Below, piece after piece: positions 17,204-25,759 of a stretch of 64,000 nucleotides of DNA. The notes under the pieces were generated by a model that worked only from the letters and a program-made list of their open reading frames with translations, made no database searches and was not told the DNA's origin. Where the stretch lies: contig JACJXX010000002.1 in the NCBI GenBank assembly GCA_020636435.1, positions 3,534,001 through 3,598,000 of the forward strand, in the 5' to 3' direction. This stretch comes from Lewinellaceae bacterium. Its GTDB lineage: Bacteria; Bacteroidota; Bacteroidia; Chitinophagales; Saprospiraceae. The translations under genes and the position numbers were made by a program. Numbering within the stretch: the stretch's first letter is position 1; every line of letters begins with the position of its first letter.

Positions 17204-18715
17204 ATGAAAAACAAAACCGTCGTATCCATACTGCTGATCATAGCAATCATCGTGGTCGCCAACCTGATCTCCCAACAGTTTTTCTTCCGGCTGGACCTCA
17301 CGGAGAACGATCAATATACCCTCAGCCCGGCCACCAAAGACATTTTGCGCAACCTGGAGGACCCCGTGACCGTCACGGCCTATTTCTCCGAGAATATGCC
17401 TCCGAATATCGAGAAGGCCCGGCGGGACTTTCAGGAAATGCTGGTGGAATACGCCAACCTGTCTAAAGGTTATGTAGACTACCAGTTCATCAACCCGGAT
17501 GAGGACGAGGAAAAGCAGCAAGCCGCCCAGGAGGGCATACAACCGGTGATGATCACCATGCGGGAAAAAGACCAGGCGCAACAGCAACAGGCGTTTTTGG
17601 GCGCCGTTGTGCAGATGGGCGGGCAGAAGGAAACCATCCCCTTTATTCAGCCCGGAGCGCCGATAGAATATGAGTTGTCCACCAGCATTAAAAAGTTGGC
17701 CGTTAAGGAAAAGCCTTCGATAGGGCTGGTGCAGGGGCACGGAGAACCGACCCTGTCCGAGTTGGCCCAGGTCGTGCAATCGCTCAGTATTTTGTACCGT
17801 GTTGAAAATGTAGACCTGGAAAACGAAGCCAGCATTCCGGACCGGTTCCGGGCCATTGCCATCGTAGCCCCCAGCGACACCATCCCTCCATCTCATCTCG
17901 CCAAGCTGGATGAGTACCTCAGCCGCGGCAGCCAGCTCTTTATCGCTTTGAATACCGTTGAAGGAGACCTGCAGAACGCCCAGGGCAGAACGGTTTACAC
18001 CGGCCTGGAGGGCTGGCTCCAGCAAAAGGGCGTGGAGGTAGCGGGCACTTTCATCATCGACGCCCAGTGCGGCTCCGTCCAGGTTCGGCAACAACAGGGC
18101 TTCCTCACATTCAATACAGCCGTGCAGTTTCCCTACCTGCCGGTCATCAACAACTTTCCGGAACACCCCATCACCAAAGGGCTGGAGCAGGTTATCCTCA
18201 GCTTTGCCAGCCCGGTGCGCTTCGTGGGCGATTCCACTGCCCGCTTTACTCCTATTGCTCAGACATCAGTCAAGTCAGGCATCGCAACTCCGCCCATCTT
18301 TTTCGATATCAACAAGCAATGGACCGACGCCGACTTCCCCATGAGCAACCTCACCGTTGGAGGAGTACTGGAAGGCAACCTGGTGGGCAATGCCTATTCC
18401 CGCATCGTAGTGATCGGCGACGGCGACTTTCCCGTATCGGGCCAGGGCCAGCAGGGCGGCGACAACATCAGCCTCATGGTTAACAGCATCGACTGGCTCT
18501 CCGACGACACGGGGCTGATCGAACTGCGGACCAAAGGAGTGGCTTCCCGCCCCATCGACCAGGAATACCTGAGCGACGAGGCCAGCGGCAAGCGCACCTT
18601 CCTGAAATACCTGAACTTCGGCCTGCCTCTCCTGCTGGTCCTGATCTATGGCTTCATCCGGGTGCAACAGCAGAAAAACCGGCGCCTGAGGCGCATGCAG
18701 GAAAGATATGTTTGA
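17204..18715 (+). CDS. gldG: Gliding motility-associated ABC transporter substrate-binding protein GldG
   Basis: 503 aa from ATG 17204. A membrane anchor lies at residues 5-25 (VSILLIIAIIVVANLI), followed by the GldG/ABC_transp_aux pattern (RLDLTENDQYTLSPATKDIL) and a large periplasmic region. A second membrane helix closes the protein (YLNFGLPLLLVLIYGFI). It is required for gliding together with GldA and GldF. It is followed by a repeat-filled 165-bp gap and the DUF4340 gene. Confidence 0.9.
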   Translation: MKNKTVVSILLIIAIIVVANLISQQFFFRLDLTENDQYTLSPATKDILRNLEDPVTVTAYFSENMPPNIEKARRDFQEMLVEYANLSKGYVDYQFINPDEDEEKQQAAQEGIQPVMITMREKDQAQQQQAFLGAVVQMGGQKETIPFIQPGAPIEYELSTSIKKLAVKEKPSIGLVQGHGEPTLSELAQVVQSLSILYRVENVDLENEASIPDRFRAIAIVAPSDTIPPSHLAKLDEYLSRGSQLFIALNTVEGDLQNAQGRTVYTGLEGWLQQKGVEVAGTFIIDAQCGSVQVRQQQGFLTFNTAVQFPYLPVINNFPEHPITKGLEQVILSFASPVRFVGDSTARFTPIAQTSVKSGIATPPIFFDINKQWTDADFPMSNLTVGGVLEGNLVGNAYSRIVVIGDGDFPVSGQGQQGGDNISLMVNSIDWLSDDTGLIELRTKGVASRPIDQEYLSDEASGKRTFLKYLNFGLPLLLVLIYGFIRVQQQKNRRLRRMQERYV

Positions 18716-18732
18716 GGGAATAGTTGTTCCCT

Positions 18733-18850
18733 TCGACAAGCTCAGGGTGAAGTTGTTGGTTGATGGTTGTTGGTGTTGCCGCGAACAGACAACAGACAAC
18801 AGTCAACAAACAACAGTCAACAAACAACCGGCAACAAACAACCGGCAACT
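18733..18850. repeat. Two-armed simple-repeat hairpin between gldG and the DUF4340 gene
   Basis: A (GTTGTTGGTTGATG)-type arm at 18743-18778 is followed by CAACAGACAACAGTCAACAA-type units at 18788-18848, roughly complementary. Just upstream is CCCTTCGACAAGCTCAGGG, itself a partial inverted repeat. No gene lies within. Confidence 0.65.
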
Positions 18851-18880
18851 AACCATAAAGCATACAAAACAGCGGATATC

Positions 18881-19870
18881 ATGAACAACAAAATCCTGCT
18901 TTTCATCCTGGTAGGGCTGCTCGCTATTTACGGGCTGTCCCGGCTTTTTTCCGGCGACAAAACCACTACTTTCAAAGCCGAGCTGATACAGGTAGACACG
19001 GCAGCAGTCAGTTCCATCACCATCGATCCCCGGGGAGAAGAACCGCCCTTTACCCTCAAAAAAGAAGAGGGGCAGTGGATCGCCACCCGGGATGCCCTGA
19101 GCATCAGGGCAGCTGAAAACGCCGTACAATCGCTGTTGAGCAACCTCAGCCTGATCAAAACCAAACACATAGCCGCGAAGAGCGCAGACAAATGGGCCGA
19201 ATATCAGGTGGCGGATACTTCCGGTACCCGGATACAGGTGTATGACGTCGGCGGCAACCTAATGGAAGACTTCATCATTGGCAAGTTCGACTTTCAACAG
19301 GCGCCCGGGATGCAGCAACAAATGCCGATGCAGCAGCAGCAGCCCATCATCACCTCCTTCATCCGCCTGAGCGGGGAGAACGAAACCTACGCCGTGGAAG
19401 GCATGCAGATGATCAGCATGGGCCAGGGCTTCGACAGCTACCGCAACAAAGACCTCCTCCGGATGAAACGGGAAATGGAAATAACCTCCTTTGAGTACCA
19501 ATTGGAAGACACCCTGCTCCGGTTTCAGAAAACCCCTGAAGGCTGGGCTGCCAATGGCCTGATGCTGGATTCCATGAAAGTAGAAAACTACCTCAATGTG
19601 CTGCGCAGCCTGCCCGGCTCGGAATTCGCCGACGACTTTGACGAACTGTCCGCCGGACAATACCCACAATCGCAATTGTCCATTTCCGGCAACAACATCG
19701 AAGAACCTTTCCGGGTCACCGCCTATCGGGACAGCACCCGGGCCAAGCCGTTCGTGATCCACTCCAATTATAACCCGGAGGCTTATTTTGCGAGCGACTC
19801 GGCGGGCTTGTTTCAGAAGTTGTTTAAGCCGGTGGGGGCGTTTGTGTCGAAGTCTGGAGACTTCGACTAG
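18881..19870 (+). CDS. DUF4340 protein encoded with GldG
   Basis: 329 aa with an N-terminal membrane helix (ILLFILVGLLAIYGL) and a periplasmic DUF4340 region containing the repeated pattern FTLKKEEGQWIA...AVQSLLSNLSLIKT. DUF4340 proteins commonly follow GldG-type genes and are presumed part of, or accessory to, the same ABC complex. The start is the ATG after the repeat region. The final codons form a perfect 9-bp hairpin (19846-19867) abutting the stop TAG, so the last residues (SKSGDFD) may have been added by a repeat insertion. Confidence 0.82.
   Translation: MNNKILLFILVGLLAIYGLSRLFSGDKTTTFKAELIQVDTAAVSSITIDPRGEEPPFTLKKEEGQWIATRDALSIRAAENAVQSLLSNLSLIKTKHIAAKSADKWAEYQVADTSGTRIQVYDVGGNLMEDFIIGKFDFQQAPGMQQQMPMQQQQPIITSFIRLSGENETYAVEGMQMISMGQGFDSYRNKDLLRMKREMEITSFEYQLEDTLLRFQKTPEGWAANGLMLDSMKVENYLNVLRSLPGSEFADDFDELSAGQYPQSQLSISGNNIEEPFRVTAYRDSTRAKPFVIHSNYNPEAYFASDSAGLFQKLFKPVGAFVSKSGDFD
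19846..19867. repeat. Perfect hairpin overlapping the 3' end of the DUF4340 gene
   Basis: GTCGAAGTC, a 4-nt loop (TGGA), then GACTTCGAC, directly before the stop codon. It could act as a transcript-end stabiliser. There is no U-tract, so it is not a standard intrinsic terminator. Confidence 0.6.
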
Positions 19871-19883
19871 CGACTTTGACGAG

Positions 19884-20069
19884 TCACAACTGTACGAACT
19901 TCTCCACCTGAATTACCCTGCCTTCTACAGCAAAGGAAATGTAATACAGGCCAGGGGGAAAGCTGCCGGAGAAAAAGTTGCCTTCTCCACCCTTTACCGG
20001 AATGGCTTTCAATTGCTGCCCGAAGCTGTTGAAAATAAAACAGGAACAAATTAAAGGAAAGTACAGCAA
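19884..20069 (-). pseudogene. Orphan T9SS sorting-tail fragment
   Basis: About 60 codons reading NSFGQQLKAIPVKGGEG...FPPGLYYISFAVEGR...VEKFVQL, the pattern of the last strands of a T9SS type A C-terminal domain (Por secretion tail). No signal peptide or passenger domain precedes it. It lies 12 bp beyond the stop of the neighbouring T9SS gene, whose own tail is complete. Probably the remnant of another cargo gene or of a duplicated tail. Confidence 0.55.
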
Positions 20070-20081
20070 TCGCCTTCATAA

Positions 20082-21803
20082 TTAATGTTTAATGAATTTT
20101 TTTGAGCGCAAAACCTTCTCATCCATAAGATACTGCAAAAAATACACGCCTTCCGGCCAGCTCCCTACCGATACCATATAAGTGTCAGCCAGGTTACCTG
20201 CTTTAAATGCCTTCATGGTTTTTCCGGCAAGATCTACAATACGAAACTGTGTGCCTTTGGCCAGCGTAGTACCCCTTAGCTGAAAATTCAGGAAATCATT
20301 GGTAGGGTTGGGGTAAATGGCAAGCTCTATTTTCTCAATTCCTGCTTCTTCTAAATCATTCACTAGATGGCAGCCGGGGATGAGGCAGCCGTGCTCATCC
20401 ACTTTCAGCATCCAGGCTCTTTGGAGTCGGCGGCCGTCCGGTTGGTGAGGGTTGGTTTGCCCGACAACAACATAACCGCCGTCCGGTGTGTTTTTCAGGT
20501 CGAATGGCTCAGGCCAGCTTATTTTTTCGTCAAATATAGAATAATACCTGGCCCACAGGCTGTCTCCTTGTGGAGATACCTTTATGAGCCAACTGCCCCA
20601 AACATCTTCTCCAATAGATACATCTTCCAAAATCCTGCTAAGGCACGACGAAAGAATAAACTGTCCATTCTGGCTTGTACTTTTTGCGCCATGCTGCGTT
20701 GCTCATCACTCAGGTAGCTTTGGCTATCCTCATTCTTCGCGCCTTGCCTGGCACAAAAATTACTGCCCCATAATTGAACACTTTATTCTTTCCTCGTGCC
20801 TAACTCCGATATACCCGCTCCCATCCGTAGCAGGAACGGCTTTCACTACGGAAGTACCTGCTACTTCGCGTGTCCCTCTAAATTCCCTTCCCCACTCAAA
20901 CTCGTGTGCTGCATTTAATTTGAACATATAAGGATACCAACGTAACTGGCTTGAGGCATCATTAACAGGATGTTCAATACCCTTCCCGGTAGCCACAATC
21001 AGTCCGCCATCCGGGGTTCTTACTATATCCCTTGCTCTGTCAAATAGCTGGCCTACCGGGGAAAGGTACTCCCATTGCACTTCCCCCAAGCTGTCTATCT
21101 TGAAAATATAAGTGCGGCTGACAAAATTTTGTCGTACCATACTGGTATTGGATTTATTAGCGCCGATGATTATCCCTCCATCGGATTCCAGCAACATACT
21201 TCTGGGGATTTGGTTTTCCGGCCCTCCATAGGTAAAGGTTTGCAACAAGTTGCCCAAGGAATCGAACTCCAGCAGGTAGATATCTCCATTGTGCGAGTCT
21301 GTCAGGTCGGCGTCTATGCCGGATAAAACCCAAAGTTTGCCCTCCGGGCCGATCTTTATGGCGGCCGTAAAAAGAAAGGACGCGTCTGGGTAGTAAGGAT
21401 GGAAAAATTCTTTGGTAAAAAGGGTATCCCCTACGCTGTTGTATTTAAGTACCAGGCCTTTGATCGTCGAATCTTTGGCCAGGCCGATATCAACAAAGCC
21501 TCCGTCGGCGGTCCTTATCAGGTCCCCGAGCCAGGTTTCATAAAACTTCCCGGGCGTAGTTAGCGTTTTGGAAAACTCCACTTCACCCTGCAAGTCGAAC
21601 TTAATGAAGATATTGCCGATTTTGTAAGAGCCGCCAGTGGTGTCGGTGATGATGCCGGTGGCATAATAACAGCTATCAGTGGGCAGTACGCTGGTCAGTA
21701 CCTTGAAGGGGAAATCGAAATTGTATTGGTGGTTGAAGGTGATCTGGCCGTAGGCGGGGGCCGACAGGCAAAACCACAGGAAAAGAACGGGGAGCTTTTT
21801 CAT
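20082..21803 (-). pseudogene. T9SS-exported beta-propeller-like protein interrupted by a 159-bp MITE
   Basis: The 5' part (21803 to 20801) encodes a signal peptide (MKKLPVLFLWFCLSAPAYG) and repeated SLGEVQWEY, PDGGLIVATGKG-type segments like those of delta-60/propeller repeat proteins. The frame then runs into the element at 20642-20800 and stops after RHEERIKCSIMGQ. The 3' part (20630-20082) carries ...GSWLIKVSPQGDSLW and a full sorting tail (IYPNPTNDFLNFQL...KKFIKH). Removing the element and one TAA restores GSGYIGVSRILEDVSIGEDV in frame. This matches the intact paralogue at 45987-47576 (SDGSGYVAAG...DINGWIVKVSEQGDSLW). As it stands the exported product would lack its sorting tail. Confidence 0.85.
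20642..20800. mobile_element. 159-bp MITE, TAA family, copy 1
   Basis: Terminal inverted repeats are GGCACGACGAAAGAATAAA (20642-20660) and, at the other end, the complement of GGCACGAGGAAAGAATAAA (20782-20800), 18 of 19 matching. TAA flanks both sides (20639-20641 and 20801-20803), consistent with a 3-bp target duplication. A second copy at 60369-60527 differs at only 3 of 159 positions. There is no coding capacity, so transposition must depend on a transposase elsewhere. Confidence 0.88.
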
Positions 21804-21894
21804 GGCAAATGTTAGTTTGTACGGTTGGCAAGCTGGATACCTTGCCAATCGTATCAAGATATATGAGGAGTATAATGCCAATTTAGGGCTTTTA

Positions 21895-21979
21895 TCCACC
21901 CCCTAACCCCCGCCAGCGGGGGACATTTTCCCGAGTTTAGCGGTGCGTTCTCCCCCGCTGGCGGGGGCCGGGGGGTGGA
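21895..21979. repeat. 85-bp palindromic repeat with 29-bp GC-rich arms
   Basis: Arms at 21895-21923 and 21951-21979 are inverted copies differing at about 3 positions. Each begins TCCACCCCC and contains CCCCCGCCAGCGGGGG, itself a hairpin. It lies about 90 bp upstream of the interrupted T9SS gene. No clear target duplication is visible. It resembles extragenic palindromes that recur in Bacteroidota genomes. Confidence 0.75.
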
Positions 21980-22030
21980 AATTATGTGTAAAACCTTATT
22001 ATGTCCACCCATAATGATAAAAAAATAACA

Positions 22031-22108
22031 TCATTTCATCAAAACCAACTTCAAAGCAGGGTAGGCTTTGCCCTGTTGCTCGATCTTGCAGTAAATAATA
22101 GTTTCATT
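22031..22108 (-). pseudogene. Orphan T9SS sorting-tail fragment downstream of mcrC
   Basis: Reading the minus strand just beyond the mcrC stop gives ...ETIIYCKIEQQGKAY followed by PALKLVLMK and TGA, the pattern of the final strands of a T9SS type A tail. No passenger domain is attached. Remnant only. Confidence 0.45.
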
Positions 22109-22141
22109 AAGTGCGCAGTAGCAACATGCCTTTTACATAAT

Positions 22142-23386
22142 CTATCGCCGAAGCCTGGAAACTTCGACGAGCTTGTCGATGATGTCTTTGCCGAGAGCCC
22201 GGTTGAGGCGCCCGTCCCGGATGATGTCCACAAAAAGGGCTTGGCAATCTGCCGGCCGGCCGTTGGAAGATGACTTAGAATAAGGGGCAGGAGGAAGATC
22301 GGCCACGTCATAAGCCTGTGGATACACCAATACGCCATGCGGGGCATCGAAGAACTGGCAGTAAACGAACATCTGCCGCAGGTCTTCCATATTGGGGCTG
22401 GCCTGGCGCAGAACTTTCCATTTCGTATCCAAAACATAACGCTTGCCGCCATGCTCCAGGACAATATCCGGGCGGATATAACGGCGCTCCCAGAACGGGC
22501 GGCTCACCTGCCGGTACACCTCCACCCCAAGGCCGGCCAACTGCCGGAATACATACTCTTCAAACAGCAGATTCATATCGAAAAGGATGGCGATGAGCGG
22601 GTGGCGCCCCGCCCGGATATCGGGGCGGAAATGGCGAAGGAGCAAAAGGGCCGACTCGGCCGCATTTCGGTAGCGCTCGGTTTTGCGGCCGAAAGGCAGT
22701 TGTTCCCAGTCTATCTGATCGGCTTGTACAGCCGGCAGTGCTGGAAACTGGCGGGACAATTGCCGCAATTTCCCTTCCAGGGCCGGCGCCAGCGGAAAAT
22801 GGCGAAGCGCCAGCAGCGCGCTGCCAATGATGCGGTTGAACAAATGTTCGTAGCCATAGCGCTCGTGCTCGGTGTAAAAATATTCGGCGTGGGCCAGGTT
22901 TTTCCGAATCTGCCCGCCGAAAAGCAAGCGCCCTTTAAGCACCGGAAGGTTGCCCGAATGGCGGGAATACTCCCTGGATAGCCCCTGACGCAGCAGCGTT
23001 TCCGTTTCTTCCAGAAAAATGCCTATGTAGAGTTCCAGAATAGAATTGGGCCGCAGGCTGAGGTTGGCGGCAGAAAGGTGATCAACCTTGAGCAGGCGGC
23101 AGGCTTTTAGCATTTCCAGCAGTATCCGTTGCCAAAGCTGGTGATCCTGATGGCCGGGCCGGCTGGCTTTCGGCAGGATTTCTATGGTCAGGGCCCCTGC
23201 CTGCAATACCCCTACATAGCTGGAAAATTGTATCCCCCGGTGAAGTACCGTGTAATACTTCCCTTGCGCTATTTCTGATGCCTGAGCCAGCGCCTCGAAA
23301 AAAGCTTCGGTGAAAAGCACCCCCTGCACCGACTCTCCCACCATCAGCCGCTGGTGTTCAAAAACCTGGATGTGGCTGCTTTTCAT
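22142..23386 (-). CDS. mcrC: McrC-family restriction endonuclease subunit without McrB
   Basis: 414 aa from ATG 23386; a GTG two codons earlier overlaps the upstream stop. The N-terminal part resembles McrC (FSSYVGVLQAGALTIEILPKA, LELYIGIFLEE). The C-terminal PD-(D/E)xK nuclease motif is RPDIVLEHGGKRYVLDTKWK (about 325-345). In McrBC the GTPase McrB recognises modified cytosine and McrC cuts. No McrB-like GTPase is encoded in this window, so this is an orphan or works with a distant partner. It starts 2 bp after the stop of the ankyrin lipoprotein gene, implying translational coupling. Confidence 0.85.
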   Translation of the reverse strand: MKSSHIQVFEHQRLMVGESVQGVLFTEAFFEALAQASEIAQGKYYTVLHRGIQFSSYVGVLQAGALTIEILPKASRPGHQDHQLWQRILLEMLKACRLLKVDHLSAANLSLRPNSILELYIGIFLEETETLLRQGLSREYSRHSGNLPVLKGRLLFGGQIRKNLAHAEYFYTEHERYGYEHLFNRIIGSALLALRHFPLAPALEGKLRQLSRQFPALPAVQADQIDWEQLPFGRKTERYRNAAESALLLLRHFRPDIRAGRHPLIAILFDMNLLFEEYVFRQLAGLGVEVYRQVSRPFWERRYIRPDIVLEHGGKRYVLDTKWKVLRQASPNMEDLRQMFVYCQFFDAPHGVLVYPQAYDVADLPPAPYSKSSSNGRPADCQALFVDIIRDGRLNRALGKDIIDKLVEVSRLRR

Positions 23387-23388
23387 TA

Positions 23389-24558
23389 TCACTGCTTGTT
23401 TAACACATAAGCCTCGATCATTTTAGAAATTTCCGGGTTGGCGGAAAAGCTGATCAGCTCATAAATGCCGGTTCCGTCCTTCGATTTGATGTAGGGATTG
23501 GCCTCGTATTCGATCAGCACCTGCACCATTTGAGGATGATTGTAAGCAACGGCGTACATCAGAGGAGTAAACCCGTCGATTGCTTCCTGAATATCCGGGT
23601 TGGCGCCGGCTTCGAGCAACAGGCGCCCACATTCGGCATAGCCACCCATAGCGGCGCTGATCAGCGGGGTAAGCCGGTAGCGTTCCCCGGCTGCGTTCGG
23701 CCGGGCGCCCGCAGCCAGCAGCAGGCGCAAAATGTTGGGGTGCCCAAAACGGGCGGCGGCGGCGAGTGCGGTTTGCCCCGCCCGGTTGGTGGCGTCAGGT
23801 TCAGCGCCGTATTGCAGCAGAAGATGCACAATTTCTTCATAACCCTGGGCGGCAGCCCATACCAACGCCGGCGTTCCCAGTTCATCCTTTTCGCCGGGAC
23901 GTGCGCCATTCTCCAACTGGCTGCGAACCTCTTCCCCATCTGCGGCGCGGACGGCGCCCAGCAACCTGCGGGCCCGCTCCTGCTCCAGGGGCTGCCCCGC
24001 CCCGCGGCTGATGAAAAATTCCAGCAAGGGCAGATTCCACTGTTTGGCGGCTATGTCGAGGGCTGTCCCGTGGCGGCTGGCCACCTGCCAATCGGCGCCC
24101 TGCTCCAGCAACAACCGGGTAAAGGAAATGTGGCCGTAGTAGGCGGCCCAGTTGATCGCCGGGTCGCCAAAAGTGTCCCGCCGGTGAACGTCAGCGCCCG
24201 AGGCCAGCAACAGGCGGGCCATAGCCGTATCATTGGCAGTAGCAATCTCCATGAGGGCAGTGCTGCCGTAGTATCCTTTCCGCCGGGCCTGTACGTCGGC
24301 GCCCTGCTCCAGCAACAGGCTCGCCAATTTCGTATTGCCCGTATTGGCCGCCGCAATCAGGGGAGTTGCCCCTTCCGAATCGCGGGCTTCCAGGCGGGCA
24401 CCGGCGCGCAGGCAGGAGTCGGCCAGCTCGGGCTTGCCCTGCCGGATGCTTTCGAAAAGCCTTTTGTCCAGCTTTGCCTGTTGGTTGGGGTTTTCTTCCC
24501 GGCAGGCGAACAGCCCCAGGATGAGCAGCATTAGAAATGTTGAAGTTTGATTAGCCAT
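23389..24558 (-). CDS. Ankyrin-repeat lipoprotein
   Basis: 389 aa. A lipoprotein signal (LGLFAC, Cys19) is followed by about ten ankyrin repeats from residue 30 to the end (for example GATPLIAAANTGNTKLASLL, GQTALAAAARFGHPNILRLL, GFTPLMYAVAYNHPQMVQVL). Ankyrin repeats bind proteins; the lipid anchor places it in a membrane facing the periplasm or surface. It is the first gene of a two-gene unit with mcrC, an unusual pairing because a lipoprotein and a cytosolic nuclease act in different compartments. Confidence 0.85.
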   Translation of the reverse strand: MANQTSTFLMLLILGLFACREENPNQQAKLDKRLFESIRQGKPELADSCLRAGARLEARDSEGATPLIAAANTGNTKLASLLLEQGADVQARRKGYYGSTALMEIATANDTAMARLLLASGADVHRRDTFGDPAINWAAYYGHISFTRLLLEQGADWQVASRHGTALDIAAKQWNLPLLEFFISRGAGQPLEQERARRLLGAVRAADGEEVRSQLENGARPGEKDELGTPALVWAAAQGYEEIVHLLLQYGAEPDATNRAGQTALAAAARFGHPNILRLLLAAGARPNAAGERYRLTPLISAAMGGYAECGRLLLEAGANPDIQEAIDGFTPLMYAVAYNHPQMVQVLIEYEANPYIKSKDGTGIYELISFSANPEISKMIEAYVLNKQ

Positions 24559-24582
24559 AGTTGTCCGCTTGCCTTGCGGCCT

Positions 24583-24627
24583 GTTGATTTTTGATTTGGG
24601 ATTTTTGATGTGCGATTTTTGATGTGC
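24583..24627. repeat. TTTTTGATGTGCGA-type repeat block
   Basis: GATTTTTGATTTGGG, ATTTTTGATGTGCG and ATTTTTGATGTGCC units in tandem, upstream of the ankyrin lipoprotein gene. Related units recur as two opposed arms at 59363-59482, so this is a dispersed repeat family. The MITE at 24644 lies next to it. Confidence 0.6.
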
Positions 24628-24643
24628 CGCACCCTAATGAGCC

Positions 24644-24766
24644 GGCTACCGTTCTAATGTTGGACAGCCAGGTGGTGCTTCGTACACCGTACACAGCCAC
24701 TAGCCAACGTTGGACCCGTACCGTACACAACCCCGGCAGCTATTGTCCAACGCTAGACGGGTAGCC
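24644..24766. mobile_element. 123-bp MITE, 8-bp-duplication family, copy 1
   Basis: Terminal inverted repeats GGCTACCGTTCTAATGTTGG (left) and GGCTACCCGTCTAGCGTTGG (right, complement) match at 19 of the outer 23 positions. A perfect 8-bp direct repeat AATGAGCC flanks it (24636-24643 and 24767-24774). It is non-coding. The ends match a second copy at 32088-32243, but the interiors differ. Eight-bp duplications are made by several IS families (for example ISL3 and IS1595); the parent is not identifiable here. Confidence 0.82.
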
Positions 24767-24791
24767 AATGAGCCCCTCCTGGCCCATGACG

Positions 24792-25130
24792 CTATAGCAA
24801 TTCCTCCACCTTCTCCGGCGGGCGGCCAATGACTGCTTTTCTACCTTGAACGACGATGGGGCGCTCGATCAGCTTGGGGTATTGCACCATGGCATCCAGC
24901 CATTCCTCGTCAGTTAACGCCTTTCCTTTATAATTTTCTTTATAAACCCCCTCCCCCTTTCTGACGAGTTCGGAGGCTTCAATGCCCAGCATTTGAAGGA
25001 TGTTCTTCAACTCCTCCCGGGAAGGAGGCGTTTGGAGGTATAAAACAATTTCCGGATTCAGGCCTTTATCTTCCAGGATGGCCAGTGCCTCCCTGCTTTT
25101 CCGGCACCGGGGGTTGTGATAGATTTTCAT
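24792..25130 (-). CDS. arsC: ArsC/Spx-family arsenate reductase-like protein
   Basis: 112 aa from ATG 25130, typical length. The N-terminal NPRCRKSREAL holds the catalytic Cys. Arginines expected in glutaredoxin-dependent ArsC are present (LVRKGE, ERPIVV, IGRPPEKV). The family reduces arsenate to arsenite with glutathione and glutaredoxin; many Bacteroidota members stand alone without an ars operon, as here, so the physiological substrate is uncertain. The downstream intergenic region contains a MITE. Confidence 0.85.
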   Translation of the reverse strand: MKIYHNPRCRKSREALAILEDKGLNPEIVLYLQTPPSREELKNILQMLGIEASELVRKGEGVYKENYKGKALTDEEWLDAMVQYPKLIERPIVVQGRKAVIGRPPEKVEELL

Positions 25131-25233
25131 AAGCAAGCGTAATTAATTCCGAAGGTACTAAACCGGCTGGAAAAAGCAATAGGATAGCAGTTCAAGCACT
25201 TTATTCTGCCAAATTTTTCAAACCTGACATTCA

Positions 25234-25659
25234 ATGGCCTGGAAACAACCTTTCACCCTTGAAGAACTCAATCGAACGGGACTGAAAACCATGGTAAGCC
25301 ACCTGGGGATCGAGTTCACCCGTATTGGCGATGATTACCTCGAAGCCCGCATGCCGGTCGACCACCGGACGGTGCAGCCCATGGGGCTGCTGCACGGCGG
25401 CGCCTCCTGCGTGCTGGCCGAGACGATGGGCAGCGTGGCATCCTTTCTTTGCATTGAAGACCCGGCGAAAGAAACCGCCGTCGGCGTCGAGATCAACGCC
25501 AACCACCTGCGCCCGGCAACAAAAGGCCACGTAACCGGAAAAGTGAGCCCCTTGCGCGTCGGGCGCAAACTGCACGTATGGAATATCGAGATCAAAGACG
25601 AGGTGGAGCGCCTGATATGTGTCAGCCGGATAACAATTGCCGTTGTGCCTAGAAAGTGA
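25234..25659 (+). CDS. Hotdog-fold acyl-CoA thioesterase (PaaI/MenI type)
   Basis: 141 aa single hotdog domain. The catalytic region LLHGGASCVLAETMGS (about 50-65) has the HGG and glutamate of the 4HBT/PaaI group, and the central strand reads VGVEINANHLRPA. Family members hydrolyse aryl or acyl-CoA thioesters; those like E. coli YdiI/MenI act on 1,4-dihydroxy-2-naphthoyl-CoA in menaquinone synthesis. No men genes are nearby, so the substrate is not assigned. Confidence 0.87.
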   Translation: MAWKQPFTLEELNRTGLKTMVSHLGIEFTRIGDDYLEARMPVDHRTVQPMGLLHGGASCVLAETMGSVASFLCIEDPAKETAVGVEINANHLRPATKGHVTGKVSPLRVGRKLHVWNIEIKDEVERLICVSRITIAVVPRK

Positions 25660-25685
25660 GGCAAGTTATTGATAATAAAAGAATT

Positions 25686-25693
25686 TATATTTG
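25686..25693 (+). promoter_or_regulatory. Candidate -7 element TATATTTG
   Basis: An exact TAnnTTTG match 66 bp before the start of the choice-of-anchor-B gene. The best upstream TTG has a shorter spacing than expected, so only the -7 element is supported. Confidence 0.45.
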
Positions 25694-25759
25694 CGGACGC
25701 TAAAAAACCAGCCTCAGCCATTATTACTAAATATTAAGTTAAAACAGATTCATCCCGTT

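Noticed and set aside
18733..18751. CCCTTCGACAAGCTCAGGG as a possible attachment site or IS end
   Set aside because: No partner copy or target duplication in the window; treated as part of the intergenic repeat block.
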